Part shown: piece by piece, positions 18,794 to 28,352 of the stretch
How the letters are laid out: each line of letters begins with the position of its first letter
How positions within the stretch are numbered: the first letter of the stretch is position 1
NCBI GenBank assembly: GCA_905221615.1
Contig: CAJNDT010006021.1
Location: 1 to 64,000 of the forward strand
Direction: 5' to 3'
Origin: Symbiodinium sp. CCMP2592
Lineage: Eukaryota > Sar > Dinophyceae > Suessiales > Symbiodiniaceae
DNA length: 64,000 nucleotides
The notes under the pieces: generated by a model
The model's input: the letters and a program-made list of their open reading frames with translations, nothing else
What the model was told of the DNA's origin: nothing
Databases searched by the model: none
Program-made: the position numbers and the translations under genes

Positions 18794-21381
18794 TGATCGA
18801 AGACTTGGTGAGGCATGAGCCACTATGGACCCATGAAAGCAGACGCATCACCGAAGCGGTCTCAAGGACCGATGAGCAACAGAAGAAGAGAGTGTACAAT
18901 GAAAGACTTCAGCTATTGTTCCAAGGGAACATGATTGCAGCCACGAAACGCAACAAGGCCAAGATTCGGTTGCAGTTCCTGGGTGTGAGAGTGAAGGACC
19001 CCGGCACGGAAGTTCTTGGATCAGCAGGTTCGAACAGGTTGGTATCGGTTCAGGACCAGATCACGGAGATCCAGAACAACGATCATTGCCGGCATGGCCA
19101 GAGGTACCTGAACATATGCAACGGCTGGGTGAAGCCATGGGCAGTTCGGGCTACGAGTGGTCACTCTGCGCACTCAGTTCCCCAGAACAACTTGCTTCAG
19201 TTGGACAAGAACAGGTTCGCAATATCTCCATCTATGACCCTCTTGCAACGTCTTGGAGGTGCGTTCCACGCTACGGCATGCCGCAACTTGGATTCCATTG
19301 TCACGCAAGGCATCATGCCTGGTTCGGAGGACCCCGACGGGGACTTCGACCATAGGCGCCAATTCCGAGGCAACCAAGGTGGCAGACTCCACAGCTATTG
19401 GGGGGTGTTTGCGCCGTTCGATCACCGGAACGCAACGACCAAGATGCGAGTACATGGACGAGACGCCAAGCACATGCCATTGGCGGTCCTTCATGTCCCA
19501 TCGCAGGACCTTGCACGAGAGGATGGACGTATCACGGACAGCGGCATCATGATCGTTGGCCGAACGATACCTTTCCATTTCGTCAAGGAGGTATGGTTTT
19601 GCGTCCCTGATCCTCGAGATACACACTCTTTCGCTCTGGTGGAAAAGATCTACGATGAACGGTTGGAGAAAGAGCTGGTGTTGGACTACAATGCATCACC
19701 GTTGCTTCCTGAGTTCGAGAGATACCGAACGCCAAGCAAGATCATGGAATTGCTTTGCGAGATGCCTCCTGGACCCCACGACACAAGCAAGGAGCAGATC
19801 ATTCGAGATCTCACGACTGTCCTGGAGTCCCACAGGGAGAACACGGTTCGGCATCACTACATGGACAAAGGAATCAAGTTTGTCATCAAGAATTGGCGAC
19901 CCGAAGACCTACGCAGAGACGAGGATGGACGGAGAATGAGGGTATGCCCGGCATGCTACAACATCGTTCCAGCATGTTTCTCCCGATGCACGTCTTGCTG
20001 GTCACAGTTCATTTCGAGCGGATATTACCAAGGTTCTCCACAACGGGAGACTCCTACGGAGATCCCCAGTGACTTCATTGCTCAGACAATGGAAGCCGCA
20101 GCAGCCGCAGTGCCTGAGGCGCCCGAAGAGGAGCAGGAAGCCATGGAGGTAGAGACCGTTGCGGAACCTGAAGAAATCCCAGAACCATCTGTCATCGCGG
20201 AGGACGATCCAGAACAGGAACCTGATGAAGAAATGGACATAGAGCCTGGAGAGGACTTTGATGACGCAGTACCAGAAGCAATTGCACAGGAACGTCGTCC
20301 CGTCTTCGTTACCGGCCAGTCTTTGAACATCGATCCTGAGCTACAACTTGCACGTACCGCCATGCAGCCATCCTACTATTCTGGAAAGCGAAATGCCCAT
20401 TGCATTGACGCGAACATGACCGCTCTTTCGTACATGGCATACGTGGTATGCAGATCCATCTACAAGGCTTGGTCAGGATTCGCAAAGTGGGCGACTATGC
20501 CGTTGTTTCAGATGAGGGAAAGTTTCGCACTTGGCCAACGCTATGATGTGCTTGGAAAGTGGGGATCTTTGGCGGCAGTGGATAGGGAAACGGGTGTGAG
20601 CAAGGATGTGACTGATGAGGAGATCATTCGCTTTGCCAAGGAACCTGAGAACCTCAAACAGTATGATCCCAACGGGACTTACACCTTGAAGCGCTTCCGG
20701 ACGAACCAGATGCTTTCTTTACTTACACGGGGAGCCAACATGATGGGAATTGGCAGGGACAACTTCAACCCTACTACTTACTTGAAGAGCGAAAGGGATG
20801 AAGATGTGAAGGCTATGCACTTTTGTTGCCTGAACGTCCTGTGCGAGGTGATTCCAATGGTGACGGGACACCAACAATTCTCAGTGCTACGACCAACGCC
20901 AACTGGACCAGTGGACTTCTTGTACATCGACCCCGTCGGTATTCTGCTGACTCATTCTGATCAGTCAGTCCAGACCATCGGCTTGCTGGTGGACCACAGT
21001 GTGCAAATGCCTGCGCATTTCATGGACAGATTGAACAGATCCAAGGCTGAGAGACAGCAAAACCCGACGACCAAGCGTACTGAAGCCCTACACCACATTT
21101 CGGCCGCTGACTATCTTCCTCCAGGTGGTACATCCATCCTGGACACGCCTGTCACTACGGAGGAACGTGAAAGCGCTTCTTCGTCCAAGGGACCTTCAAA
21201 AGGGCGTGGGAGAACCGGAGGTGAGCAACATGGAGGTTGGAACTCCAACTCCTACTACGACTACACCGCCGGCAAAGGCCGAAACAAAGGCAAGGACAAG
21301 GGAAAGCATCGGGAACAGTATCCAGAGGAAAACCTCCGGCCCTGGGACCGCGATCCTGCGACCACGCGAAGATGGCGGTGA
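18736..21381 (+). CDS. Tpt1/KptA-like RNA 2'-phosphotransferase domain protein with zinc ribbon (overlaps previous frame)
   Basis: The frame opens after a TGA at 18733 and runs to TGA 21379. There is no obvious own start (first GTG 18742, first ATG in GGWVMIEDL), so it is probably reached by a -1 shift or was joined upstream. Tpt1 enzymes move an RNA 2'-phosphate to NAD using an ADP-ribosyltransferase fold. Matching blocks, residues counted from 18742: GGWVMIEDLV (15-24; family dGyv.v.dLL), TDEQQKKR (family DNdKqRF), RATSGHS (136-142; family RAnQGHS, Arg and His kept), FHATACRNLDSI (175-186; family hGT...SI), GRLHSYWGVF (about 214), LAVLHVP (about 247) and DSGIMIVGRTIPFHFVKEV (266-284; family NGVilt...ip.~f..v). 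An insertion of about 70 residues separates the KqR and RAnQGHS blocks. Then comes a Cys cluster (CPACYNIVPACFSRCTSCW, about 19945), an acidic region, an unassigned domain and a Gly/Lys/Arg-rich tail. Confidence 0.7.
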   Translation, partial: QQVPGGIQQVIKCDEGGWVMIEDLVRHEPLWTHESRRITEAVSRTDEQQKKRVYNERLQLLFQGNMIAATKRNKAKIRLQFLGVRVKDPGTEVLGSAGSNRLVSVQDQITEIQNNDHCRHGQRYLNICNGWVKPWAVRATSGHSAHSVPQNNLLQLDKNRFAISPSMTLLQRLGGAFHATACRNLDSIVTQGIMPGSEDPDGDFDHRRQFRGNQGGRLHSYWGVFAPFDHRNATTKMRVHGRDAKHMPLAVLHVPSQDLAREDGRITDSGIMIVGRTIPFHFVKEVWFCVPDPRDTHSFALVEKIYDERLEKELVLDYNASPLLPEFERYRTPSKIMELLCEMPPGPHDTSKEQIIRDLTTVLESHRENTVRHHYMDKGIKFVIKNWRPEDLRRDEDGRRMRVCPACYNIVPACFSRCTSCWSQFISSGYYQGSPQRETPTEIPSDFIAQTMEAAAAAVPEAPEEEQEAMEVETVAEPEEIPEPSVIAEDDPEQEPDEEMDIEPGEDFDDAVPEAIAQERRPVFVTGQSLNIDPELQLARTAMQPSYYSGKRNAHCIDANMTALSYMAYVVCRSIYKAWSGFAKWATMPLFQMRESFALGQRYDVLGKWGSLAAVDRETGVSKDVTDEEIIRFAKEPENLKQYDPNGTYTLKRFRTNQMLSLLTRGANMMGIGRDNFNPTTYLKSERDEDVKAMHFCCLNVLCEVIPMVTGHQQFSVLRPTPTGPVDFLYIDPVGILLTHSDQSVQTIGLLVDHSVQMPAHFMDRLNRSKAERQQNPTTKRTEALHHISAADYLPPGGTSILDTPVTTEERESASSSKGPSKGRGRTGGEQHGGWNSNSYYDYTAGKGRNKGKDKGKHREQYPEENLRPWDRDPATTRRWR

Positions 21382-21727
21382 ATCAACGCTTGGTCTTCCT
21401 CGCCTATCAGTTCGTGACCTCTGAGCTTCGCCCATGGAATGCCATCGCGAATGCTTCTTTCTTCGGTGACGCCTGATTCGTTTGCCATTTCAGGGGATCG
21501 TTACTGACGTAGATGAGTGTCACAACGTTTCTAATTGGGATGCAAAGCTCTGATTTTCAATGTCAACGTTGCGGCGGAACATTTTCTGTTGTCCTATCGT
21601 GCCATCTTCCGGGTGAGCAGCGTCGGAGACGCAACTCATGGGGGGTGCGAACGGACTGCGATGCCTTGTCAAGTTCTAAGGTGTCACTATAAGAGCTGTG
21701 AGCAAGACCGTGTAAAGTGCAAGAGAA

Positions 21728-21785
21728 GGGGGCACGCTACGCGTCCCTCGACTCTAGGGGGCATGCTACGCATCCCTCATCTTTA
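21728..21785 (+). repeat. 29-base direct repeat, two copies
   Basis: Copies at 21728-21756 and 21757-21785, both built around gggggcaYgctacgcRtccctc. They lie just after a purine-rich run, where a polypurine tract and LTR edge would be expected for the upstream element. Confidence 0.7.
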
Positions 21786-21812
21786 CCTTTCTATGTGACC
21801 GCCAACGCAACG

Positions 21813-21823
21813 TTTGGCTCAAG
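21813..21823 (+). other. Possible relict of the 3' end of the dinoflagellate spliced leader
   Basis: TTTGGCTCAAG matches the last 11 bases of the conserved dinoflagellate spliced leader. The preceding bases do not match the rest of it. Relict leaders mark cDNAs that re-entered the genome. A chance match is possible. Confidence 0.3.
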
Positions 21824-22075
21824 TCAATGCCCATAGCTAAGTGCTATATGTGTCTTCTATCCTGAGCAATCAGAGCTATCCCGTTGCACAGACGAACCGC
21901 CGCCGGCAGTGAGTGCAAAAGGAACGGCCGCCGGTTCTGCCTGCATAGGATCGCACGTGTGGAAGTAGAGGGAGAGACAGGGTCCAGTCTGTGGAGAGTG
22001 CTAGCCAGCCACACCTACATTCATTACAGCTCTGGTGGGGAGAGCAGCAACCAAGTCGAGATCAATCCCCCACGC

Positions 22076-22147
<72 letters not shown>
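22076..22147 (+). repeat. (AGT)24 microsatellite
   Basis: Uninterrupted AGT units. They would read as poly-Ser on the plus strand and poly-Leu on the minus strand; neither reading is likely to be a real protein. Confidence 0.95.
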
Positions 22148-22148
<1 letters not shown>

Positions 22149-22222
22149 CCAGTAGTGTAGTACTAGCAGCAGTAGTAGTAGTACAATATATATATGCACT
22201 AACCCAACTAATCTTTAATCTA

Positions 22223-22711
22223 ATGTCGAGCGGCTCCCACACTCGAGCTCCCCAATGCCGTGTGGCTCAGCACTTTGGTCGCCAGCCCCACTTGTCGCTT
22301 AGAGGGCCATCCATGGCTCATAGGGGGCATGAATCGGAAGCTGCCGCGCCCATGCGCCGCCCCACATGGCCACCTTCGGCTGCACATGCAGTCTCGACGG
22401 CGCCGGCGGGTTCGGCTGCACATGCAGTCTCGACCAAGCCGGCGGGTGGACATGCAGTCTCGAAGGCGTTGGCGGGTTCGGCTGCAGATGCAGTCTCGAC
22501 CAAGCCGGCGGGTGGACAGGCAGTCTCGAAGGCGCCGGCGGGTTCGGCTGCAGATGCAGTCTCAACGGCGCCGGCGGGTGGACATGCAGTCTCGACGGCA
22601 CCGCAGCTGCCTGGGCACCTGAAACGACAGATGCATCTGATCAGCGGGCTTCCAAAAGCGAAGCCGAAGATTGTGCCCCGGATGAGTTTGGTTTTAACGT
22701 ATAATAATTAA
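22223..22711 (+). CDS. Hypothetical Ala/Pro/Ser repeat protein
   Basis: Open frame from ATG 22223 to TAA 22709, about 162 residues. The central part is a minisatellite read as alternating PAGSAA[HD]AVST.. and PAGGHAVS.. units. All repeat units are multiples of three, so every forward frame stays open; another frame reads Gly/Cys-rich units (GGFGCRCSLDQ). No domain, signal peptide or clear splice context was found. The frame choice is a guess and the repeat may be non-coding. Confidence 0.25.
   Translation: MSSGSHTRAPQCRVAQHFGRQPHLSLRGPSMAHRGHESEAAAPMRRPTWPPSAAHAVSTAPAGSAAHAVSTKPAGGHAVSKALAGSAADAVSTKPAGGQAVSKAPAGSAADAVSTAPAGGHAVSTAPQLPGHLKRQMHLISGLPKAKPKIVPRMSLVLTYNN
22375..22603 (+). repeat. 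Compound minisatellite with 36- and 30-base units
   Basis: Seven units. 36-base units begin ttcggctgcaSatgcagtct and 30-base units begin tggacaKgcagtctcga; most end in ggcggg. The order is 36, 36, 30, 36, 30, 36 and a partial. The higher-order 66-base unit appears to have been amplified as a pair. Confidence 0.85.
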
Positions 22712-22719
22712 ACTTAATT

Positions 22720-22908
22720 ATGGAATTATACTTGGGTTTAATGGTTCTACAGGGCTTTCTATCCAGTCCAGCAATCAAGGTGAGCTGCTATGTGACTTCT
22801 TCGGACTCTGAAGAGACACCGTCCCCGACAAAAGAGGAGCCGACAAAAGAGGAGATCCTTTCAAGATACAATGAGCTCACCGCAGACTGCAGTGAATCGG
22901 ATGGGTAG
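22720..22908 (+). CDS. Small acidic reading frame, possible C-terminal exon
   Basis: A 62-residue frame whose second half (SSDSEETPSPTKEEPTKEE...) is Ser/Glu/Lys-rich and reads like a protein tail. A plausible acceptor AG lies just before 'VSCYVTSSDS' at about 22780. No family was recognised. Confidence 0.25.
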   Translation: MELYLGLMVLQGFLSSPAIKVSCYVTSSDSEETPSPTKEEPTKEEILSRYNELTADCSESDG

Positions 22909-25900
22909 CTAAACAAGCTTGATGCTGCAGCAGGCGGATCTGGGACAGTCATAAGGCACTGGACTGGTACATGAAACACACGGATCGATCTCTGTTCGCC
23001 GCGTTGCACCTTCTGTTCCAGCACTGTGGCTGCTGGCTCCTCGCATGTGCAGGTGGAGGGAAATCGGTTATACTCTAGAGTCATGTAGAGTCAGTAGCTT
23101 TCAAGCCTCGCACCAGCAATGCCAAGTGCAGCCGGGTCTCCATGAACGTCCGACCGGTGGCATGCAGAAAAAATCGGACGGGAGCCGGCCTAGTATATAA
23201 TTAGTCGGTCTTACTCCATTGAACGATAAACCGGGTTCCCGCATACCCGACTTTCAGGCTGACGGATGGAGATTGCCACAGCACAGCCGCAGACTCAGTG
23301 TCAGACTTTTGGAAACTTCACTTGCGCTGTTCAGACTTGACAGTCTGTCCAGGCATCAGGTGGCAAAAGCAGAAAGTTGATGGTGGCTTCCGACTGACTA
23401 GCTAGCCCAAGTCGGGCTTCAAAATGCCGAGCGATGCACATTGCACGGGTCGGGTTTGCAGTCTCATTGTGAATCCACGTGGCGGCTGCCGTTGATGAGG
23501 TATGTCTATGCTGTGGAATATGTCGTGTACTCAGTGACACTGCGACAGTCTCCTGGAATCTGAACCAAAAGCCACTATACCCAGCGGCTCTAAGGTGGAA
23601 AAGGACGCCTATTGCCGAGGCGTTCTCGAAGCGCGCATGGCTGACGGCCTTTTGCACAAAGGCTGCATTTTCCCGAACATCCTGGCCTACCGCACCGGTT
23701 CCAGTCCACCCTACATCTCTGCGGTTGGATGTGGTGGTGGCTTCCCATGCCAGGACACCCTTAAGCCTTAAGCCTTTAATGTTGCACATTATGTCATGTT
23801 GCCCTCTGCTTCGAAGTCGTTGGTCTCACGAGCTGCGTGAAAGCATGCAGGCCCAGGGTGTCAGTAAAGCCGGCCATCAGCGCGGATTACAAGATGATCG
23901 TACATCTTTGATACGCGAAGTGTTCCGCGTCTTTGACTCTCTCCCGGAGAGGCCGCGGATGCTGCACGTTTTGTTTTGAAGTTGAAATTCTGTTTTCTCC
24001 GGAAGGTGTTTTATATTCCTCGAGAATGTGATGGCCATCCTCAGCGAGCACGAAGACCTCCAGAAGCTCATGCACTTCATGGTCCAGGCTCCGCTCCTGC
24101 AATCGTTTTGTGGCTACTGTCACATTCAACTTCCTTCAGGAGTGTCTTGCGCGCGGGATGGTCTTGCATTGGGCCACTGTGCACATGCATAATCTGGGCC
24201 TGCCAGCTGGAGTCTCAGATTCCGAGTAGCTGTCCACTGCGAGGCTGTTCTCCTGCTTGCTGTGCTCGCCTGTTCGAGGCCAAACGTGGACGTGTTTTTT
24301 TCTGGGCATGCAAATCCGACTGGAAGCCCTTCGAGGCAGTCGGGTTACGCTGGGTTCGGGGTTTAGGCTGAAGAGTTTGGGGTTTACAGCGGGCATAAAT
24401 TGGGGCTTAAGTTTAGTTTCTCGCAAGGTGGTTCAATCATGCTAGTTATGAAGCATGTCACAGTCTAGGACGGCAGGTTTTGGCAGTGAAACTTTGAACC
24501 GTGATATTCTTTTAGCTGCATACATGTTTGTTTTGTTCAATTTATTTCATGATTCGATGGTGTTTTCTTATCACCATGAACAAGTCAAGACTAAGTCTGA
24601 GAGTGAAAAATCTGTCAGTCAGTCTCAGAAAATGATAGCATCAGTGTTTGCCAGCCTTTCCTGGGAAGCATGCTACTCTGGGATTGATTGCAGTCTGATC
24701 CAGGCGGTCATCGTTGACGTGTCAGCTCGTTATTCCATTGCTTTGCGTGTGCGCGATACAGGTCAGGAGGCTCGTGGTCATCATTCAATTTTCAGAAGTC
24801 AGCCATATAATAATAATAATAGTAGTAACAAATAATCATTTAAGACTATTGTCAGGAATATTCCTTGAAGTTGCAAATGTCAGAGTCTGAGAATGGTAGC
24901 AATAACACGAATCTGACTTATTCTATGGAATATTCAAACTCGTGTTGCAATGTCAGAGTCTGGAACTTGGTGAAAGATCATGATACACTGGATTTAACTC
25001 TGCTCATTCAAACCAGGGTCGGATTCGGAGACGCAATTCGTGCAGGAATCAGTCTTATGATGTTATAATAAATTTGTCTAGGTTCCTAGCCGAGGGATGC
25101 GGCGGACGGGGTCCTCATTTAAAGTACGACTACTAAATGTTCGAGGCCTGAGGTTCCCAGGTGACGTCATTCAATGAGAGAACGACGAATGACGACAACA
25201 GCAAATGAAGGCCCGTACTGCTCTTCATGTCCGATGGCAGTGGTGTTGTTTGGCTTGCCGCAGTCTGAATAATGAGTTTAAGGACGACGGAGTGCTGATT
25301 GAAATTGCTGGAGTCTGATTCAACTACAAGAGCAGCAGGCCATAATATCCAGCGGCCAATCCACACGTCATGCATGGCTTGTTGCGATCTGCACCAAAGC
25401 ATTGAGATGACAATTTGCTCGCTTCTAATGTTACGCGTTATGAACATGAGAAGTTGCACTTACAGTTTTCATTTAAAAACAGATTATTCATTGCAACATG
25501 ACTGGCTTTCAGGTTGGGGATTGATTAGGTTCCGACTGGGATAAAAAAAGCGCAAAGTCAATGACACGTCCTTGCTTGGCTTGCATGGTCATCAACTAGT
25601 TCGTACAAAGGACTTTACCAGTCCGTTTCTCCTTTTTTATTTAACAGTTATTGCATTTGATGGCCTTTGTGCTCGATTCTGCAATGTGCGTAGTAACAGC
25701 ACCCGCCGTGCACCATGAACGAAACGTTCTAGTCACGTTTCCTGCGTGGAGTCCAGAGCTTGCAAGGTACTCTGCAATTCACATTGAATTTGGCTCGTCG
25801 TTATCATCGGTTGCCACTTCCGAATGGGCCAGACAGACAGACGGGCATACAGACACAACCATTGCCATGTGAAATAGGGTCTTCCGTTGGACATGGCGGA

Positions 25901-26911
25901 TGTTCTGTGAACATGACATGACGTCACTCAGTCAAGTTGAGGCTTTGATTTCCGTGATGATTTCTTCTCCCTGCGTAATTGTTACTGTTAGTTGTTGTTA
26001 TGTTAAGCGTGCAGTCCACATCCGAAGCACGTGGTTTCGTCGGTCTCCCACAACTCCCTGAAACCAGGCCTTGGAGCTGCGACCTTTGGGAAGCTTCTTG
26101 AAGACGGTCTTCAATGAGCTCAATCAGGTCCCGCTCTGCGACTGGCTGTCTGAGGGCTTGGAGGAACACCAGGCAGAAAGACTCAGGGTGGGGAGCTTTT
26201 GCACCGCATGTCGCACTCAGACTTGAAGTTGGAGGACAAATGAATGTGTGGTAGCGGTAGGAAGCCATGTCAAGTTCAGTTTGAAATTGTTGGCATGCAC
26301 AGGCCTTCGAGCGTTCATGATGATGATGATGGTCTCCTCGTGATATAAAGTTCGTAAAGTTGTCTTTCAGCACAGAGTGTTTTTGCCTTGCCGTTGGCCT
26401 GCTGCCCCGGAACTTCCTTTGTCACGCGGGACCCGTGCAGCTTCAGCTGGTCGCATGAGGAGTGCAAGAAACCGCTCGTCGTCTGTTTTGGCAGTGGTTG
26501 TTGCTGTTGCTGTCTGTCAGTCGCGAATGATTATGTAGTAACTACCGAGACGGCATGCGACAGACACACACGACGTGCTGCATGTTGCATCCAAAGCAAG
26601 CTTTTCTAAAACTTGACAGACTGGCTTTAGCCCCCAGCGTGAGATGACTGTCAACGGTCGAGCCCTAACCCTTAACATCCCTTGACCCTTAACCCTACTA
26701 AACATGCGTGGGTTGAAGAGGTGTCAGGTTCAAGAGTTTCATGGTATCGGTCATTGACTCATTCATTGAATCATTTAGCTAACCTTAAGCTTTAAATTGA
26801 GCAAGCTTCTCTGTCTACTGAACCTTAACCCTGAAACCTGGCTTCAAGAGTTTCACGGTTAATGCGAAGAGGTCGTCAACATAGTGTCCGTGATGGCCCT
26901 GTGCTGATCCG
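22909..26911. other. Region without a supported gene
   Basis: Medium-length frames exist on both strands at 23331-24426 (plus 23479-23979; minus 23331-23789, 23887-24129, 24136-24426) but they contradict each other and no domain is visible. The minus strand at 23.3-24.4 kb reads slightly more protein-like (for example GQDVRENAAFVQKAVSHARF), so exons of a minus-strand gene are possible. From 24.4 to 26.9 kb the sequence is AT-richer and nothing was recognised. Confidence 0.4.
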
Positions 26912-27412
26912 ATGAAAAGGCCCGCAGCGGCCGAGAATGGGAAAGGCAATCCCCGTTCAAAGGCTGCCCCCAAGAAGAAAAGTAGATCTGGAAAGTCCAA
27001 TTGGCACACGTGGAGCCAGAAGAAGAAGCGGGATACTGAGGAGACGAACCAGAACAAGAAGAAGCAGGAGGCGGTTGAGACGTCGGCTCAAAGTCAACGG
27101 CCTATGTTTCGTGAAGTTGCTTGTCAAACTGATGAATCCCACCTAGCAGTTGCTGAAACCGGAGAGCGTCGACAAGGCAGAGCTGCAACTGATGAAAACC
27201 GAGAGCCAGGCCCAGCAACAAGTGCACCCGCAATAAAAACAGCTCCTCCTCGTGGGCCGCCTGGGCGTCTTGTTCATCCAACACCGAGTACACCGAAGCG
27301 TCGCATCAGGAGATCTACGAGTCCGCCCTATCAGCCTGCATTGCACGTGCCGAGAAGATACTCTCAAGAATCGGGCCCGCACTGGACTGAACCAGGACGT
27401 TTTCTCGCGTAA
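26912..27412 (+). CDS. Lys-rich MKRPAA-type protein, first exon or short gene
   Basis: ATG 26912 starts MKRPAAAENGKGN..., a beginning I associate with many dinoflagellate proteins, followed by basic clusters (PKKKSRSGK, KKKRDTEETNQNKKK) suggesting nuclear location. The second half is Pro/Arg-rich and ends at TAA 27410. Another frame from about 27255 (ASHQEIYESALSACIARAEK) and a third that takes over near 27390 (NQDVFSRNVWQVAKGS) also read as protein-like, so the gene may be spliced or frame-shifted here. No catalytic domain is seen; function unknown. Confidence 0.5.
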   Translation: MKRPAAAENGKGNPRSKAAPKKKSRSGKSNWHTWSQKKKRDTEETNQNKKKQEAVETSAQSQRPMFREVACQTDESHLAVAETGERRQGRAATDENREPGPATSAPAIKTAPPRGPPGRLVHPTPSTPKRRIRRSTSPPYQPALHVPRRYSQESGPHWTEPGRFLA

Positions 27413-27493
27413 TGTTTGGCAGGTGGCTAAAGGCAGTGTGAGCATTTGATGCTGGTTTTGCAGCACTTGTGTTTAGGGCCACTGTGTATGCAC

Positions 27494-27760
27494 TGCGCAT
27501 CCCTGCGCGCGCCCCTGCGCGCGCCCTGCGCGCGCCCATGCGCGCACCTGCGCGCGCCCCTGCGCGCACGCGCCCTGGCGCGCGCCCCTGCGCGCGCCCC
27601 TGCGCGCGCCCTGCGCGCGCCCTGTGCGCGCCCCTGCGCGCACTGGTTTTCATGCCTCGTCACAGCGGCACACACTCGTACGCACGCCCCTGCGCGCGCC
27701 CTGCACGTGCCCCTGCGCGCGCCCCTGCGCGCGCCTTGAACGCGCCCCTGCGCGTGTCCT
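27494..27760 (+). repeat. CG-rich 12-base minisatellite (ctgcgcgcgccc)n
   Basis: Degenerate tandem copies of ctgcgcgcgccc, with a non-repeat interruption at about 27640-27685. The Ala/Arg/Pro-rich reading frames here are by-products of the repeat. Alternating CG runs could adopt Z-DNA. Confidence 0.9.
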
Positions 27761-27767
27761 GGAGTAA

Positions 27768-27941
27768 CTGTCTGGATGCTCTGACATGCAGTACAGGCTT
27801 TGAGGCATGTGGCTTGAGAACAGGTCTGTCTGGATGCTCTGACATGCAGTACAAGCTTTGAGGCATGCGGCTTGAGAACAGGTCTGTCTGGATGCTCTGA
27901 CACGCAGTACAAGCTTTGAGGCATGCGGCTTGAGAACAGGT
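27768..27941 (+). repeat. 58-base tandem repeat, three copies
   Basis: Copies at 27768-27825, 27826-27883 and 27884-27941, each starting ctgtctggatgctctgacaY and ending cttgagaacaggt. They differ at only a few positions, so the array is young. Confidence 0.95.
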
Positions 27942-28053
27942 CCTCTAGTCGTCAGACTGACTGCTGAATAGTTATCAAATAAATCAGCACCAGCGCCCTC
28001 ATCCTCATCAGCTTAGTAGTTTGACATGAAGTTTTTGTGCAATGTTGTTTGTT

Positions 28054-28109
28054 CGGCGGGTCACCTTTGAACCATGCCGACATTGCGGCGGGTCACCTTT
28101 GAACCATGC
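28054..28109 (+). repeat. 24-base direct repeat, 32-base period, over the start of the next gene
   Basis: cggcgggtcacctttgaacc plus atgc occurs at 28054-28077 and 28086-28109. Both copies contain an ATG; only the second (28106) opens the frame used by the downstream exon. Confidence 0.85.
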
Positions 28110-28305
28110 CACGTGTGGCATGTCTGGATACACTCAGCGAGTCTGAGGATGAGATTCGGCCGCCTGTCCCGAAGAGGCAGCGAACAGGACCCAGCACTCA
28201 GCCAGCATCTGCCAGCGGAGATCGTGTTCTGCACCCTATCCTCAAGAGGCAGAGAACTGTTGAATCTGAAGCCGGCAGCGAGCCGGCATCTGGCAGCGGA
28301 GATCG
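28106..28305 (+). CDS. First exon (left part) of the DUF7869-like gene, cut by the 16.2-kb insertion
   Basis: ATG 28106 starts MPRVACLDTLSESEDE and runs into Ser/Glu/Lys repeat units built on 'KRQRTVESEAGSE'. The last unit (28235-28305) is identical over 71 bases to 44539-44609, where the same repeat array resumes and leads into the rest of the gene. Codons after 28305 (LYHPVIRLF...) belong to the inserted DNA. The nucleus-like basic/acidic composition suggests a nuclear protein. The gene is presumably disrupted here unless the insertion is spliced out. Confidence 0.55.
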
Positions 28306-28352
28306 CCTATACCACCCGGTCATACGTTTATTTCTGCGTGCTTGGATTTTCG
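28306..28352 (+). repeat. Left terminal inverted repeat of the 16.2-kb insertion
   Basis: Starts cctataccaccc and contains catacgtttatttctgcgtg. Pairs with 44482-44529 in reverse complement. Confidence 0.6.

Larger units (their letters stand above)
9929..21830 (+). mobile_element. Ty1/copia-type retroelement with long extra 3' coding region, 5' part missing
   Basis: Begins inside the RT domain at the LINE junction, continues through copia-type RNase H, and is followed by two further very long intronless frames. Gag, protease, integrase and the start of RT are absent and would be expected upstream of the LINE. The 3' edge is a guess. A purine-rich run (aagagaaggggg, 21721-21732) and a 29-base direct repeat after the last stop could be a polypurine tract and LTR start, but with only one end present no LTR can be shown. 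That the last two frames belong to the element is inferred from adjacency, intronless length and zinc-knuckle content. Confidence 0.6.
21382..22075 (+). other. Non-coding region after the copia-type element, possible LTR remnant
   Basis: No convincing gene. It contains a purine run at 21721-21732, a 29-base direct repeat and an 11-base match to the 3' end of the dinoflagellate spliced leader. No TG...CA terminal pair could be paired with a second copy. Confidence 0.4.

Noticed and set aside
21382-22075. A defined 3' LTR
   Set aside because: No second copy in the window and no TG...CA pair that could be matched, so an LTR cannot be shown.
21884-22222. Poly-Ser protein start across the AGT run
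   Set aside because: The Ser run comes only from the microsatellite and the upstream part has no coding character.
23331-23979. Overlapping plus and minus frames as two genes
   Set aside because: They overlap almost completely and neither shows a domain or splice support, so neither was called.
27427-27924. Arg/Ala/Gly-rich frames on both strands
   Set aside because: Created by the CG-rich 12-base repeat and the 58-base repeats.
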